Below are positions 1 to 8,306 of a stretch of 64,000 bases of DNA, in pieces. A program made the translations under genes and the position numbers. Location of the stretch: positions 1 through 64,000 of the forward strand of contig NZ_JACIDT010000021.1 of NCBI RefSeq assembly GCF_014196495.1, written 5' to 3'. The notes under the pieces are model-generated. The model was not told the origin of the DNA. It saw nothing but the letters and a program-made list of their open reading frames with translations, and did no database searches. Position 1 is the first letter of the stretch; every line of letters starts with the position of its first letter. This DNA comes from Sphingobium jiangsuense (GTDB taxonomy: Bacteria > Pseudomonadota > Alphaproteobacteria > Sphingomonadales > Sphingomonadaceae).

Positions 1-231
1 GGCTATGTGCCCAACGACTATCAGGTGGGGCAGACGGGCAAGATCGTCGCGCCTGAGGTCTATGTCGCGGTCGGCATCTCCGGCGCGATCCAGCACCTTG
101 CCGGCATGAAGGACTCCAAGACCATCATCGCCATCAACAAGGACGAGGATGCCCCCATCTTCCAGGTCGCAGACATCGGCCTCGTCGCAGACCTCTACAA
201 GGCCGTGCCCGAACTGACCGGGAAAATCTGA
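1..231 (+). CDS. etfA: Electron transfer flavoprotein alpha subunit, C-terminal end (partial)
   Basis: The visible 76 residues are the FAD-binding C-terminal end of ETF alpha. They contain GQTGKIVAPEVYVAVGISGA followed by QHLAGMKDSKTIIAINKDED and a DLYKAVPEL tail, all hallmarks of the family. ETF alpha pairs with ETF beta to pass electrons from acyl-CoA dehydrogenases to ETF-ubiquinone oxidoreductase. The frame is open from base 1, so the start lies outside the window. The acyl-CoA ligase gene follows after 11 bases, consistent with co-transcription. Confidence 0.95.
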   Translation, partial: GYVPNDYQVGQTGKIVAPEVYVAVGISGAIQHLAGMKDSKTIIAINKDEDAPIFQVADIGLVADLYKAVPELTGKI

Positions 232-242
232 CGGGAGGGGGC

Positions 243-1748
243 ATGCAGCGCGCCGACACCTGGGTCGATCCGGCCACCGGCCAGCCCCGCGACGGCGCGC
301 CGCTCGGCATGCTCCTCACCGCGCAGGCGGAACTGACGCCGGATCGGCCCGCAATGACTATCGGCGGCCGCTGCTGGACCTTCGCGCAGTTCGAGGCGAT
401 GGCCAACCGGCGCGCCCGCGACCTCCTCCGGCGCGGCATCGGGGCGGGCGACCGGGTCGTCCTGTCGATGCCCAACCGGGCCGACTATCTCCAATGCGCC
501 TTTGCCTTGTGGAAGATCGGCGCGGTTCCCTGCCCCGTATCGCACCGGCTGGCGACGCCGGAATTCGCGGAGATTCTGGACCTGTCCGGCGCGAAGCTGG
601 TGATCGGGGAGGCCGGGCTGCCGGTGCCCGCCGCGCTGTTCCTCGACATCGACGCGCCGCTCGACGCCGCCATGGACGCCGCCCCGCTGCCGCCCGCCAT
701 CGCCCGGCCGGGCAAGATCGCCAACAGCGGCGGCAGCACCGGCCGGCCCAAGCTGATCGTCGATCCCCGTCCGTCCGTCTGGGGGCCGGACAAGGAAGGA
801 TGCCGCCGGGGGCCGCGCCTCATTCTGCTCAACCCCGGCCCGCTCTATCATTCCGCCCCGTTCAACACGACGGCCATGGCGATGGCGCAGGGCACACATA
901 TCGTCTGCATGGAACGGTTCGATCCGGCGGAATGGCTGGCGCTGGTCGAGCGCCACCGGGTCGATTATGCCTATATGGTGCCGACGATGATGGCGCGGAT
1001 CGCCCGTCTGCCCAAGTCGCAAACCGATGCCGCCGACCTCTCCTCCCTCCGCACGTTGCTGCACATGGCCGCCCCCTGCCCGCCGGACGTCAAGCGCTGG
1101 TGGATCGACCGCATCGGCCCCGACCGGGTCTGGGAGGTCTATGGCGGGACGGAGCGCATCGGCGTCACCACCATCGGCGGGCGCGAATGGCTCGACCATC
1201 CCGGCTCGGTCGGCCGCGCCGCGCCGGGGCAGCAGATCCTCATCACCGGAGAGGACGGCGCGATCCTGCCGCCGGGCGAAATCGGCGAAATCCGCTTCCG
1301 CCGCGCGGACGGGGCCGCGTCCGGCTACAGCTATATCGGTTCGGAAAGCCGCGCGGACGGGGGCACGGACGGTTTCGGCGACATGGGCCGGGTCGATGCC
1401 GAGGGCTATCTGTATATCGCCGACCGGCGCACCGACATGATCCTGGTGGGCGGCGTCAACATCTATCCGGCGGAGATCGAGGCGGCGGTGGAGCGGCTGC
1501 CCGGCGTTGCGGGCTGCGCGGTGATCGGCCTGCCCGATCCCGATCTGGGCAACCGCATCCATGCGATCGTCGAGCTGGAAGCGGGCCGGGAGGAACCGGA
1601 TGCAGCCGCCTTCCTCGCGCCGCTGGCCGCCACGCTCGGCCGTTTCAAGCAGCCCCGCTCGGTCGAGTTCACCGGCCGGCCGATTCGCGACGAGGCGGGC
1701 AAGGTGCGCCGCTCGGCCCTGCGCGCGGAGCGGCTGGGCGACGCCTGA
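243..1748 (+). CDS. AMP-forming acyl-CoA synthetase/ligase
   Basis: This 501-residue protein of the ANL superfamily should activate a carboxylic acid to its CoA thioester through an acyl-adenylate. Visible motifs are the P-loop-like NSGGSTGRPK near residue 161, YGGTER near residue 300, the hinge region GYLYIADRRTDMILVGGVN near residue 390, and a C-terminal GKVRR carrying the expected catalytic lysine. The middle region, with PGPLYHSAPF and VPTMMARIARLP, resembles bile-acid or cyclohexanecarboxylate-type ligases, but the acid cannot be read from sequence. It starts 11 bases after etfA with GGGAGGGG upstream and probably shares its transcript. Confidence 0.9.
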   Translation: MQRADTWVDPATGQPRDGAPLGMLLTAQAELTPDRPAMTIGGRCWTFAQFEAMANRRARDLLRRGIGAGDRVVLSMPNRADYLQCAFALWKIGAVPCPVSHRLATPEFAEILDLSGAKLVIGEAGLPVPAALFLDIDAPLDAAMDAAPLPPAIARPGKIANSGGSTGRPKLIVDPRPSVWGPDKEGCRRGPRLILLNPGPLYHSAPFNTTAMAMAQGTHIVCMERFDPAEWLALVERHRVDYAYMVPTMMARIARLPKSQTDAADLSSLRTLLHMAAPCPPDVKRWWIDRIGPDRVWEVYGGTERIGVTTIGGREWLDHPGSVGRAAPGQQILITGEDGAILPPGEIGEIRFRRADGAASGYSYIGSESRADGGTDGFGDMGRVDAEGYLYIADRRTDMILVGGVNIYPAEIEAAVERLPGVAGCAVIGLPDPDLGNRIHAIVELEAGREEPDAAAFLAPLAATLGRFKQPRSVEFTGRPIRDEAGKVRRSALRAERLGDA

Positions 1749-1773
1749 CCTTCCGGCTGCCTCCTTCCTCCCG

Positions 1774-2517
1774 TCACTCGAACAGGTCGGGCGCGGCCAG
1801 CCGGTCGGCGAGGAAGCGGCAGAAACGGGCGGCGTCCGCGCCGTTGATCACGCGATGGTCATAGCTGAGCGACAGCGGCAGCATCTGCCGCCAGGCGATG
1901 CCGCCATCCGCCGCCGGAACCGGGACGGGCCGCGCCCGCGTCACGCCCAATATGGCGACCTCCGGCGCATTAACGATCGGCGTGAAGCCGGTGCCGCCGA
2001 TATGGCCGAGCGAGGTCAGCGTGATGCAGCCGCCCGACATCTCCGCCATGGACAGCCCCCTGGTGCGCGCCTTGTCGGACAGCGCGACGATCTCCGCGGC
2101 GATGGCGGTGGCGGACTTGCGGTCGCAATCGCGGATCACCGGCACCAGCAGCCCGCCGGGCGTATCGACCGCGACGCCGACATGCGCATATTTCTTGGCG
2201 ATCAGCTCCCCGCTTTCCGGATCGAGCGACACGTTGAACTGCGGAAAGGCGGCCAGCGCATCGGCCAGCGCCTTCACCAGCAGCGGCACCGGGGTGAGCT
2301 TCGGACCGCCCTGCGCCGCCAGCGCCTTGCGCCGCGCCTCCATGTCGGTCACGTCGGCATCGTCCTGATGGGTGACATGGGGAATCGCCACCCAGTTGCG
2401 GCCGAGGAAGGACGCGACGAATTTCTGGATGCGGCTCAGGGGCTTGCGCTCTACCTCGCCATATTCGGAAAAGTCGGCCGCGGGCCAGGGCGCCAGATGT
2501 TTCAGCAGGTCACTCAT
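1774..2517 (-). CDS. 2-oxoacid dehydrogenase E2, acyltransferase catalytic domain only
   Basis: These 247 residues match only the catalytic domain of dihydrolipoamide acyltransferase: PLSRIQKFVASFLGRNWVAI at the start of the fold, VAVDTPGGLLVPVIRDCD in the middle and SLSYDHRVINGADAARFCRF near the C-terminus. The last carries the catalytic histidine. The usual HRVxDG aspartate is asparagine, which also occurs in some bacterial E2p proteins. A normal E2 is 400-550 residues with one or more lipoyl domains and a peripheral-subunit-binding domain. Neither is present here, and a separate lipoyl protein is encoded upstream. The start codon overlaps the end of the preceding 111-codon gene by 8 bases, suggesting translational coupling. 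Confidence 0.88.
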   Translation of the reverse strand: MSDLLKHLAPWPAADFSEYGEVERKPLSRIQKFVASFLGRNWVAIPHVTHQDDADVTDMEARRKALAAQGGPKLTPVPLLVKALADALAAFPQFNVSLDPESGELIAKKYAHVGVAVDTPGGLLVPVIRDCDRKSATAIAAEIVALSDKARTRGLSMAEMSGGCITLTSLGHIGGTGFTPIVNAPEVAILGVTRARPVPVPAADGGIAWRQMLPLSLSYDHRVINGADAARFCRFLADRLAAPDLFE

Positions 2518-2845
2518 GGGGCTGTCTTTCGGAAAACGGGCCTTGGGGAAGCGGGCGCAGGAAGGTGAAGCGCGGGCTTTGCGGGTCGATCGCGTCGGTC
2601 AGCCGCATCGTCGGGGTCGCTGCGAAAAGCGACTGAAGCAACGCCTGCGGATCGTCGGTTTCGACCGCATAGAGCGCCACGAACTCGCCGTCGGAACCGT
2701 CGGCGTCCAGCCGCCGGAACCGCTCCACGCCCAGAAAGCCGGGCAGCGCCAGCACCTCGCCCGCATGGATCGTGCGATACCAGAGGTCATACTCCTCCGC
2801 CCGCCCCGGCAGCGCGCGGGACGACACTTCGAGACGGTAGCGCAT
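2510..2845 (-). CDS. Small protein of unknown function, possible dimeric alpha/beta-barrel family
   Basis: This 111-residue protein begins MRYRLEVSSRALPGRAEEYD. It contains YRTIHAGEVLALPGFLGVERFR and later FVALYAVETDDPQALLQSL, a pattern like DUF4286/EthD-type ferredoxin-like dimeric proteins. I do not recognise a defined function. Seven bases separate it from the lipoyl gene upstream, and it overlaps the E2 gene by 8 bases, so it is firmly inside the 2-oxoacid dehydrogenase operon. A role with the acyl-group substrate or complex assembly is only inference. The frame stays open further upstream, but ATG at 2845 gives the sensible start. Confidence 0.7.
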   Translation of the reverse strand: MRYRLEVSSRALPGRAEEYDLWYRTIHAGEVLALPGFLGVERFRRLDADGSDGEFVALYAVETDDPQALLQSLFAATPTMRLTDAIDPQSPRFTFLRPLPQGPFSERQPHE

Positions 2846-2852
2846 GGGAGTG

Positions 2853-3086
2853 TTATTCGATCGTGGCCAGCAGCGCGCCGACCTCATAGGTCTCGCCCAC
2901 CTGCGCGACGATCCGGAGCGTGCCGGTGGCCGGGCTTTCGACCTCCTGCGTCGATTTTTCGGATTCGAGCGCATAGAGCGGCTGCCCCTCGACGGCCTGG
3001 CCGCCATCGGCGACCAACCATTCGGCCAGCACGCCTTCATTCATCGAAAAGCCGATCTTCGGCAGCAAAACTTCAACGGCCATCAT
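2853..3086 (-). CDS. Free-standing lipoyl-domain carrier protein
   Basis: This 77-residue protein is a single lipoyl/biotinyl domain. EVLLPKIGFSMNEGVLAEWL opens the barrel, and ALESEKSTQEVESPATG holds the lysine of the E-K-S/T lipoylation hairpin, about residue 44. It ends QVGETYEVGALLATIE with no linker or second domain. In standard complexes this module is fused to E2. Here it is separate, 16 bases after E1 beta, so it probably works as a swinging-arm carrier in trans with the lipoyl-less E2 at 1774-2517. Start could be either of two adjacent ATG codons. Confidence 0.9.
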   Translation of the reverse strand: MMAVEVLLPKIGFSMNEGVLAEWLVADGGQAVEGQPLYALESEKSTQEVESPATGTLRIVAQVGETYEVGALLATIE

Positions 3087-3102
3087 GAACTCCCTATATG
3101 AA

Positions 3103-4110
3103 TTATCGAGCCATCAGCGCCTTGGCGGCGCCGACGATATCGGCGGTCTGCGGCGCGAAGGCCGTTTCCAGCGGCTTGGAAAAGGGCACCGGGCAGAACG
3201 CCCCACCCAGCCGCCGCACCGGCGCCTTCAGCCGGCCGAACAGCTCCTCGTTGAGCACGGCGGCGATTTCCGCCCCGGCGCCGAAGGGCGTGACCGCCTC
3301 ATGCACGATCATCGCGCGGCCGGTCTTGCCGACCGAGGCCAGCACCGTTTCGCGATCCCAGGGCGCGATCGAGCGCAGGTCGATCAGCTCCGCCGAAATG
3401 CCCGCTTCGGCCAGCTGGGCGACGGCGGGCGTCGCCTCCTGAATCATCCGCGCATAGGCGATGATGGTGACGTCGCTGCCCTCGCAGAGCACATTCGCCT
3501 TGCCGATCGGCACGCGATAGTCCTTTTCCGGCGCTTCGGCAGGCGTCCAGTAGGTCGGCAGATTTTCGATGAACAGCACCGGATCGGGATCGTCGATCGC
3601 GCTGCGCATCAGCCCATAGGCGTCCTTCGGGCTGGACGGCGCGACGACCTTGATGCCCGCCGTATGGGCGAACCACGCCTCCAGATAATCGCAATGCTGG
3701 CCGCCGGAGGCGAAGCCGGTGCCGGTCATCGTGCGGATGACGATCGGCACATGGGTCTGCCCGCCCGACATGAAGCGCAGCTTGGCGGCGTGGTTGACGA
3801 TCATGTCCATCGCCACCGTGGTGAAGTTCATCAGCATGATCTCGGCCACCGGCTTGAACCCCACCAGCGACGCGCCGATCGCCGCGCCGATGATCGCCTG
3901 CTCCGAAATCGGGGTGGAGCGCACACGATGCTCGCCGAAGCGGGAGGACAGCCCCTTGGTGACGCCGCACACGCCGCCTTCCTCCGGGTCGGCCAGATCC
4001 TCGCCCAGCGCGATGACAGTCTCATCGGCTTCCATCGCATCGGCGATGGCGGCGTTGATCGCCTGAAGGATATTCGCCTTGGCCGGTTTCGCCATGGTTT
4101 CGGTGCTCAT
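3103..4110 (-). CDS. 2-oxoacid dehydrogenase E1 component, beta subunit
   Basis: The 335-residue protein matches pyruvate/acetoin dehydrogenase E1 beta. Features are ALGEDLADPEEGGVCGVTKG near the N-terminus, the interface motif RVRSTPISEQAIIGAAIGAS, and the C-terminal domain with SVGKTGRAMIVHEAVTPFGAG. With E1 alpha it forms the thiamine-diphosphate decarboxylase that transfers an acyl group to the lipoyl carrier. It overlaps the stop codon of E1 alpha by one base. Whether the substrate is pyruvate, acetoin or a branched 2-oxoacid cannot be settled. The subunit style resembles acetoin dehydrogenase AcoB. Confidence 0.93.
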   Translation of the reverse strand: MSTETMAKPAKANILQAINAAIADAMEADETVIALGEDLADPEEGGVCGVTKGLSSRFGEHRVRSTPISEQAIIGAAIGASLVGFKPVAEIMLMNFTTVAMDMIVNHAAKLRFMSGGQTHVPIVIRTMTGTGFASGGQHCDYLEAWFAHTAGIKVVAPSSPKDAYGLMRSAIDDPDPVLFIENLPTYWTPAEAPEKDYRVPIGKANVLCEGSDVTIIAYARMIQEATPAVAQLAEAGISAELIDLRSIAPWDRETVLASVGKTGRAMIVHEAVTPFGAGAEIAAVLNEELFGRLKAPVRRLGGAFCPVPFSKPLETAFAPQTADIVGAAKALMAR

Positions 4111-5090
4111 CAGGCCAGCTCCTCCGCGAACACGTCGCGCTTCAGTTCCTCGACGCCCGGAAACGGGCTGTTCAGCGCGAATTCGACCGCCTCGTCGATC
4201 TGCGCCTCGATCTCCGCCTCCATCGCGGCGAGTTGCTCCTCGGTGGCGGTGCCCTCGGCGATCAGCCGCGCGCGAAAACGCGGCACCGGGTCGTTGGCGA
4301 CGGCCTCGGCCTTGCGGGCCTTGTCCATATAGGCGTCCTGATCGCCGAACACATGGCCGTGGAAGCGATAGGTCATCGCCTCGATCAGGGTCGGCCCCTC
4401 GCCGGCGCGGGCGCGCCGCACCGCTTCATGCGCGGCGGCGTACATGGCGAAGGGGTCGTTGCCGTCGACCCGCTCGCCCGGCATGCCATAGGCCGCCGCA
4501 CGGTCCGCCACCCGGACGTTGCTGGTCTTGTCATAGGCGGTGTGCTCGCCCCATTCGTTGTTCTGGCACAGGAAGATGACCGGCAGCTTCCACACCGCCG
4601 CGAGGTTCAGCGATTCGTGGAAGGCGCCGATGTTCGACGCGCCGTCGCCGAAGGTCGCCACCGTCACCCGGCCGTCGCCGCGCAGCTGCGATCCCCAGGC
4701 GATGCCGTTGGCGATCGGCATGGAGGAGCCAACGATGCCCGTCGTCACCATCACGCCCTTGCCGGGATAAGTGAGGTGCATCGGCCCGCCCTTGCCCTTG
4801 CAGGTGCCGGTGGTGCGGCCCGCGACCTCGGCCCACATGTCCTTCAACGGGAAGCCCTTGGCCAGCATGTCGTGCGTGCCGCGATAGATGGTGCAGAGAT
4901 AATCGTCGTCGTTGAGGTTGACGAAGGTCGCGCTGGGGATGACCTCCTGCCCGCGCGGGCTGTAATAGGGCATCACCAGCCGGCCGTTCATGATCACCTT
5001 GCGCGACCGCTCGTCATTGGCCTTGATCAAGGCCATGCGGCGATAGATTTCCACCTGCGTGGCGGCATCGGGTTGCGCCCTGTTGCTCAT
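4110..5090 (-). CDS. 2-oxoacid dehydrogenase E1 component, alpha subunit
   Basis: E1 alpha, 326 residues from ATG at 5090. The thiamine-diphosphate/Mg motif GDGASN, followed about 25 residues later by QNNEWG, is intact. YRFHGHVFGDQDAYMDKA corresponds to the phosphorylation-loop region seen in this family. A longer start at 5126 uses TTG and adds residues without similarity, so I prefer the internal ATG. E1 beta follows with one base of overlap. No E3 (dihydrolipoamide dehydrogenase) gene is present in the window, so E3 must be shared from elsewhere. AcoA-type is the closest guess. Confidence 0.93.
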   Translation of the reverse strand: MSNRAQPDAATQVEIYRRMALIKANDERSRKVIMNGRLVMPYYSPRGQEVIPSATFVNLNDDDYLCTIYRGTHDMLAKGFPLKDMWAEVAGRTTGTCKGKGGPMHLTYPGKGVMVTTGIVGSSMPIANGIAWGSQLRGDGRVTVATFGDGASNIGAFHESLNLAAVWKLPVIFLCQNNEWGEHTAYDKTSNVRVADRAAAYGMPGERVDGNDPFAMYAAAHEAVRRARAGEGPTLIEAMTYRFHGHVFGDQDAYMDKARKAEAVANDPVPRFRARLIAEGTATEEQLAAMEAEIEAQIDEAVEFALNSPFPGVEELKRDVFAEELA

Positions 5091-5208
5091 CTCTTCTGAT
5101 GTCCTTTCCCGTCCCCGGACGGCCAATGATCTTCATCATCTGCCATGTTTCGGCGGGGTTGAAAGCCCCCGGCGGCAGAAAGGGGCACTATATCGCGGTT
5201 GTGAAGAG

Positions 5209-6120
5209 TCACTCCGGCGCGATGGCGCGCGCACGCAGCCGGACCCGCCCGTCGCCGAAGGGGGCGTCGCGGTTGGCGAGCGCCTCCTTCAGGCCCTTTT
5301 CCGCCATGTCCTTGCGGAATTGCGCCCGGCGCGGACCCTGCGAAAGGTGCGCCCGCGCATCCAGCTCCGCCGCGTAGCGCAGGGATTGCCGGGCGCCCGC
5401 CAGTTCCATCTGCATGTTGACGACCCGCTTGTGCGTGGCGAGGATCTCCGCATCGACGCTGCCGATGCGGCGCGCCATCTCGTCGGCCTGCGCGTCGATC
5501 TCGTCCGCCGGATAGGCTTCGAGGACGAGGCCGATCTTCGCGGCGTCCAGCCCGCTGATGGTATCGCCGGTGAACAGCATGCGCTTGGCCCATTGCGGCC
5601 CGCAATGATAGAACCAGAGATTGGTCGGCGGGGTGCCGTTGGCCCGCGCCGCCGGAAAGCCGATCTTCGCGTCGTCCGCCGCCAGCACGATGTCGCAGGA
5701 AAAGGCGAGATCCGTCCCCCCCGCGAGGCAATTGCCGTGCACCTTGGCGACGATCGGCTTGTGCAGGTCGAGCATGATCGCGGTCAGGTCCTGCTGCCGT
5801 TCGAGATGCCAGATGTCGTCGTCCAGCGTATCCGCGCGCGTGCGATAGGCGGCCGGATCATAGTCCGCCGCGTCGTCCGCCTTGCCGCCATAGCTGTCGG
5901 TCAGATCGTAGCCGGCGCAGAAATCCTTGCCCACGCCCGACAGCAGGATCACGTTGACGTCCCGCCTGTCGTCGGCCTCCAGCAGCGCCTGATGCAGCTC
6001 ACGCAGCGTCAGGGCGGACAGCGCGTTGCGCTTGTCGGGGCGGTTGAGCGTGATGCGCGCCACATTGTCCCCGACCTCGAAGCTGAGGCATTCCGTCGAC
6101 TTGAGCCATTTCATGCCCAT
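5209..6120 (-). CDS. Crotonase-fold (enoyl-CoA hydratase/isomerase family) protein
   Basis: This 303-residue crotonase-superfamily protein starts at the ATG at 6120, behind GGAAGGA. The fold is shown by VARITLNRPDKRNALSALTL, the oxyanion-hole segments GKDFCAGYDL and HGNCLAGGTDLAFSCDIVLA, and FTGDTISGLDAAKIGLV. Aligned by eye to rat enoyl-CoA hydratase, both catalytic glutamates appear replaced: the PE position reads PA in GFPAARANG, and the second reads R in AKRMLFTGD. It may therefore catalyse another reaction of the superfamily. It lies 118 bases ahead of E1 alpha in the same direction and may join that operon. Confidence 0.85.
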   Translation of the reverse strand: MGMKWLKSTECLSFEVGDNVARITLNRPDKRNALSALTLRELHQALLEADDRRDVNVILLSGVGKDFCAGYDLTDSYGGKADDAADYDPAAYRTRADTLDDDIWHLERQQDLTAIMLDLHKPIVAKVHGNCLAGGTDLAFSCDIVLAADDAKIGFPAARANGTPPTNLWFYHCGPQWAKRMLFTGDTISGLDAAKIGLVLEAYPADEIDAQADEMARRIGSVDAEILATHKRVVNMQMELAGARQSLRYAAELDARAHLSQGPRRAQFRKDMAEKGLKEALANRDAPFGDGRVRLRARAIAPE

Positions 6121-6263
6121 GATGTTGTCCTTCCCCTGTCGGCTCCTGCACCCGGCATAGCCTCGCAAGGCCCCGCGTGGCGAGAGCAAGAAGGAAGGAA
6201 GGCCCGCTGCATCAGCCATGTGATCCCTCTGCCCGGCGACCCGGCAGGGCAGAGGGAGGAGGA

Positions 6264-8015
6264 TCACACCAGCGTGCTGTCCAGCCGCTCCATGTCGACG
6301 GTCCGCCTGTCCGGCCCCAGCAGCATTTCGGTATGGCCCGCGCCGCCGGGGATCATCGGATAGCAATTGTCGAGCCGCGTCACATGGCAATCGACCAGCA
6401 CCGGCCCGTCGGCGGCGAGCATGGCGGCGATCGCCCCGTCGAGGTCGCCCGGATCGGTGACGGTGATGCCCTTCCACCCATAGGCCTCCGCCACCGCCAT
6501 GAAATCGGGCAGGGAATCGGAATAGCTTTCCGCATAGCGCCCGTCATAGCCGACATCCTGCAACTGCCGCACCATGCCCAGATACTGGTTGTTCAGCATG
6601 AAGACCTTGACCGGCAGGCGATATTGGGTGGCGGTGGCCATTTCCTGCATGTTCATCTGGAACGAGGCGTCGCCGGTGACGGTGACGACCAGCGCGCCGG
6701 GGTTGCCGACCTGCGCGCCGATCGCCGCGGGCAGGCCATAGCCCATGGTGCCCAGCCCGCCGCTGGTGAGCCAGCGGTTGGGCGCGTCGATGCCCAGATG
6801 CTGCGCCGCCCACATCTGATGCTGTCCCACATCGGTGGTGACGATGGGCGCGCGGTCCCGCGCGGCGCTCCACAAGGCACGCAGCGCCTGTTGCGGCGCG
6901 ATCGCGTCCCGCCGCTCCTCGAAGGCGAGGCAGTCGCGTCCCCGCCAGGCGGCGATGCTGTCCCACCACGCCCCGGTATCGGCGGCCTCGCACCCCTGCC
7001 GCCGCCATGCGGCGACGATCGCCTCCATCGCGCGCCCGGCGTCGGCGACGATGCCGAGGTCGACCGGCACGTTCTTGCCGATCTGGCTGCGATCGGCATC
7101 GATGTGGATCTTGCGCGAATGCGGGCTGAACGCGTCCAGCCGCCCGGTCACGCGATCGTCGAAGCGCGCGCCGATGGCGACGATCAGGTCGGCCCGGTTC
7201 ATCGCCATGTTCGCCTCATAGGTGCCGTGCATGCCCAGCATCCCCAGCCATTGCGGCGAGGAAGACGGGAAGGCGCCCAGGCCCATCAGCGTCGAGGTGA
7301 CGGGCGCGCCGGTCAGTTCGACCAGCTCGCGCAGGTCGCGGCTCGCCTCCGGCCCGGCGTTGATGACGCCGCCGCCGGTATAGAGGATGGGCCGCTCCGC
7401 CGCCGCGATCAGCGCCACCGCGGTCTCGATCTGCGCGGGGTCGGCGTCGCCTGCGGGATGGTAGGAGGGCGGCACCGGCGGATCGGCCATTGGCGCGGGA
7501 AAGGCCGCGCGGCGGACCTGCACGTCCTTGGGCACGTCGACCAGCACCGGGCCGGGCCGCCCGGTCGCGGCGATATGGAACGCCTCGCGGATCACCGGGC
7601 CGAGGCTGTCGGCCGATTTGACGAGATAATTATGCTTGGTGCAATGGCGGGTGATGCCGATCGTGTCGCATTCCTGAAAGGCGTCGGTGCCGAGCAGATG
7701 CGTCGCCACCTGCCCGGAGATCACTACGATCGGGATCGAATCCATCATCGCGTCGGTCAGTCCGGTGACGGTATTGGTCACACCCGGCCCGGACGTCACC
7801 AATACCACGCCCGGCTTGCCGGTCGAGCGCGCATAGCCCTCCGCCGCGTGCACCGCCCCGGCCTCATGCCGGACGAGAATATGGCGGATACGGTCCTGGT
7901 TCAGCAGCTCGTCGTAAATGGGCAGCACGGCGCCGCCGGGATAGCCGAAAATGACCTCCACCCCCAGATCCTGAAGGGTCCGCACCAATATTTCAGCACC
8001 ACTCAATCCGTTCAT
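6264..8015 (-). CDS. ilvB: Acetolactate synthase-like thiamine-diphosphate enzyme, large subunit
   Basis: The 583-residue protein has all three domains of acetohydroxyacid synthase: GYPGGAVLPIYDEL and HEAGAVHAAEGYARSTGKPG (with the catalytic glutamate), the central FAD-type domain with GARFDDRVTGR, and the C-terminal VTGDASFQMNMQEM plus LNNQYLGMVRQLQ. Residues aligning with known herbicide-contact positions differ from typical enzymes: Ala at residue 104 in GQVATHLLG (usually Pro), and Leu at residue 485 in GMVRQLQ (usually Trp). No small regulatory subunit gene (ilvH/ilvN) follows. It may be an accessory isozyme rather than the housekeeping enzyme. It lies 143 bases ahead of the crotonase gene. 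Confidence 0.88.
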   Translation of the reverse strand: MNGLSGAEILVRTLQDLGVEVIFGYPGGAVLPIYDELLNQDRIRHILVRHEAGAVHAAEGYARSTGKPGVVLVTSGPGVTNTVTGLTDAMMDSIPIVVISGQVATHLLGTDAFQECDTIGITRHCTKHNYLVKSADSLGPVIREAFHIAATGRPGPVLVDVPKDVQVRRAAFPAPMADPPVPPSYHPAGDADPAQIETAVALIAAAERPILYTGGGVINAGPEASRDLRELVELTGAPVTSTLMGLGAFPSSSPQWLGMLGMHGTYEANMAMNRADLIVAIGARFDDRVTGRLDAFSPHSRKIHIDADRSQIGKNVPVDLGIVADAGRAMEAIVAAWRRQGCEAADTGAWWDSIAAWRGRDCLAFEERRDAIAPQQALRALWSAARDRAPIVTTDVGQHQMWAAQHLGIDAPNRWLTSGGLGTMGYGLPAAIGAQVGNPGALVVTVTGDASFQMNMQEMATATQYRLPVKVFMLNNQYLGMVRQLQDVGYDGRYAESYSDSLPDFMAVAEAYGWKGITVTDPGDLDGAIAAMLAADGPVLVDCHVTRLDNCYPMIPGGAGHTEMLLGPDRRTVDMERLDSTLV

Positions 8016-8149
8016 GCCCGCGCTCCGCTTGCGATGCAGCCATCATAGTGCGGGACGGGGCGGGAATCCTTGCGAATTGCGCCATGATGGCGGCGGATAT
8101 TGGCATAAACCATCCCATACAGGTCAATTCGCGAAATTTTCTGTCCCGA

Positions 8150-8171
8150 ATGATTGCAGGGCCGCAATCAT
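8150..8171. promoter_or_regulatory. Inverted repeat in the ilvB-like / VOC dioxygenase divergent region
   Basis: Perfect 8-base arms ATGATTGC and GCAATCAT are separated by AGGGCC. The site lies between the divergent acetolactate synthase-like gene (start 8015) and the VOC dioxygenase gene (start 8307), where an operator is expected. It differs in spacing from the TTGCA-NN-TGCAA motif found elsewhere in the window. The protein that binds it is unknown. Confidence 0.5.
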
Positions 8172-8306
8172 CGAGCGGGCAGATTCCTGCGTCATTGATA
8201 CCGAAATGATATCCCAGCGGGAAAAGCCGCATCGTGAGTTATCCGCGCGAAGGGTTCATAAACTTTCCCCGGATTTGCCGGACCCCGGCCAACAGGAGAA
8301 AGATGC

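Noticed and set aside
2420..2517. Asparagine in place of aspartate in the E2 catalytic HRVxDG motif as a sign of inactivity
   Set aside because: Some functional bacterial E2p proteins naturally carry asparagine here, so no conclusion about activity can be drawn.
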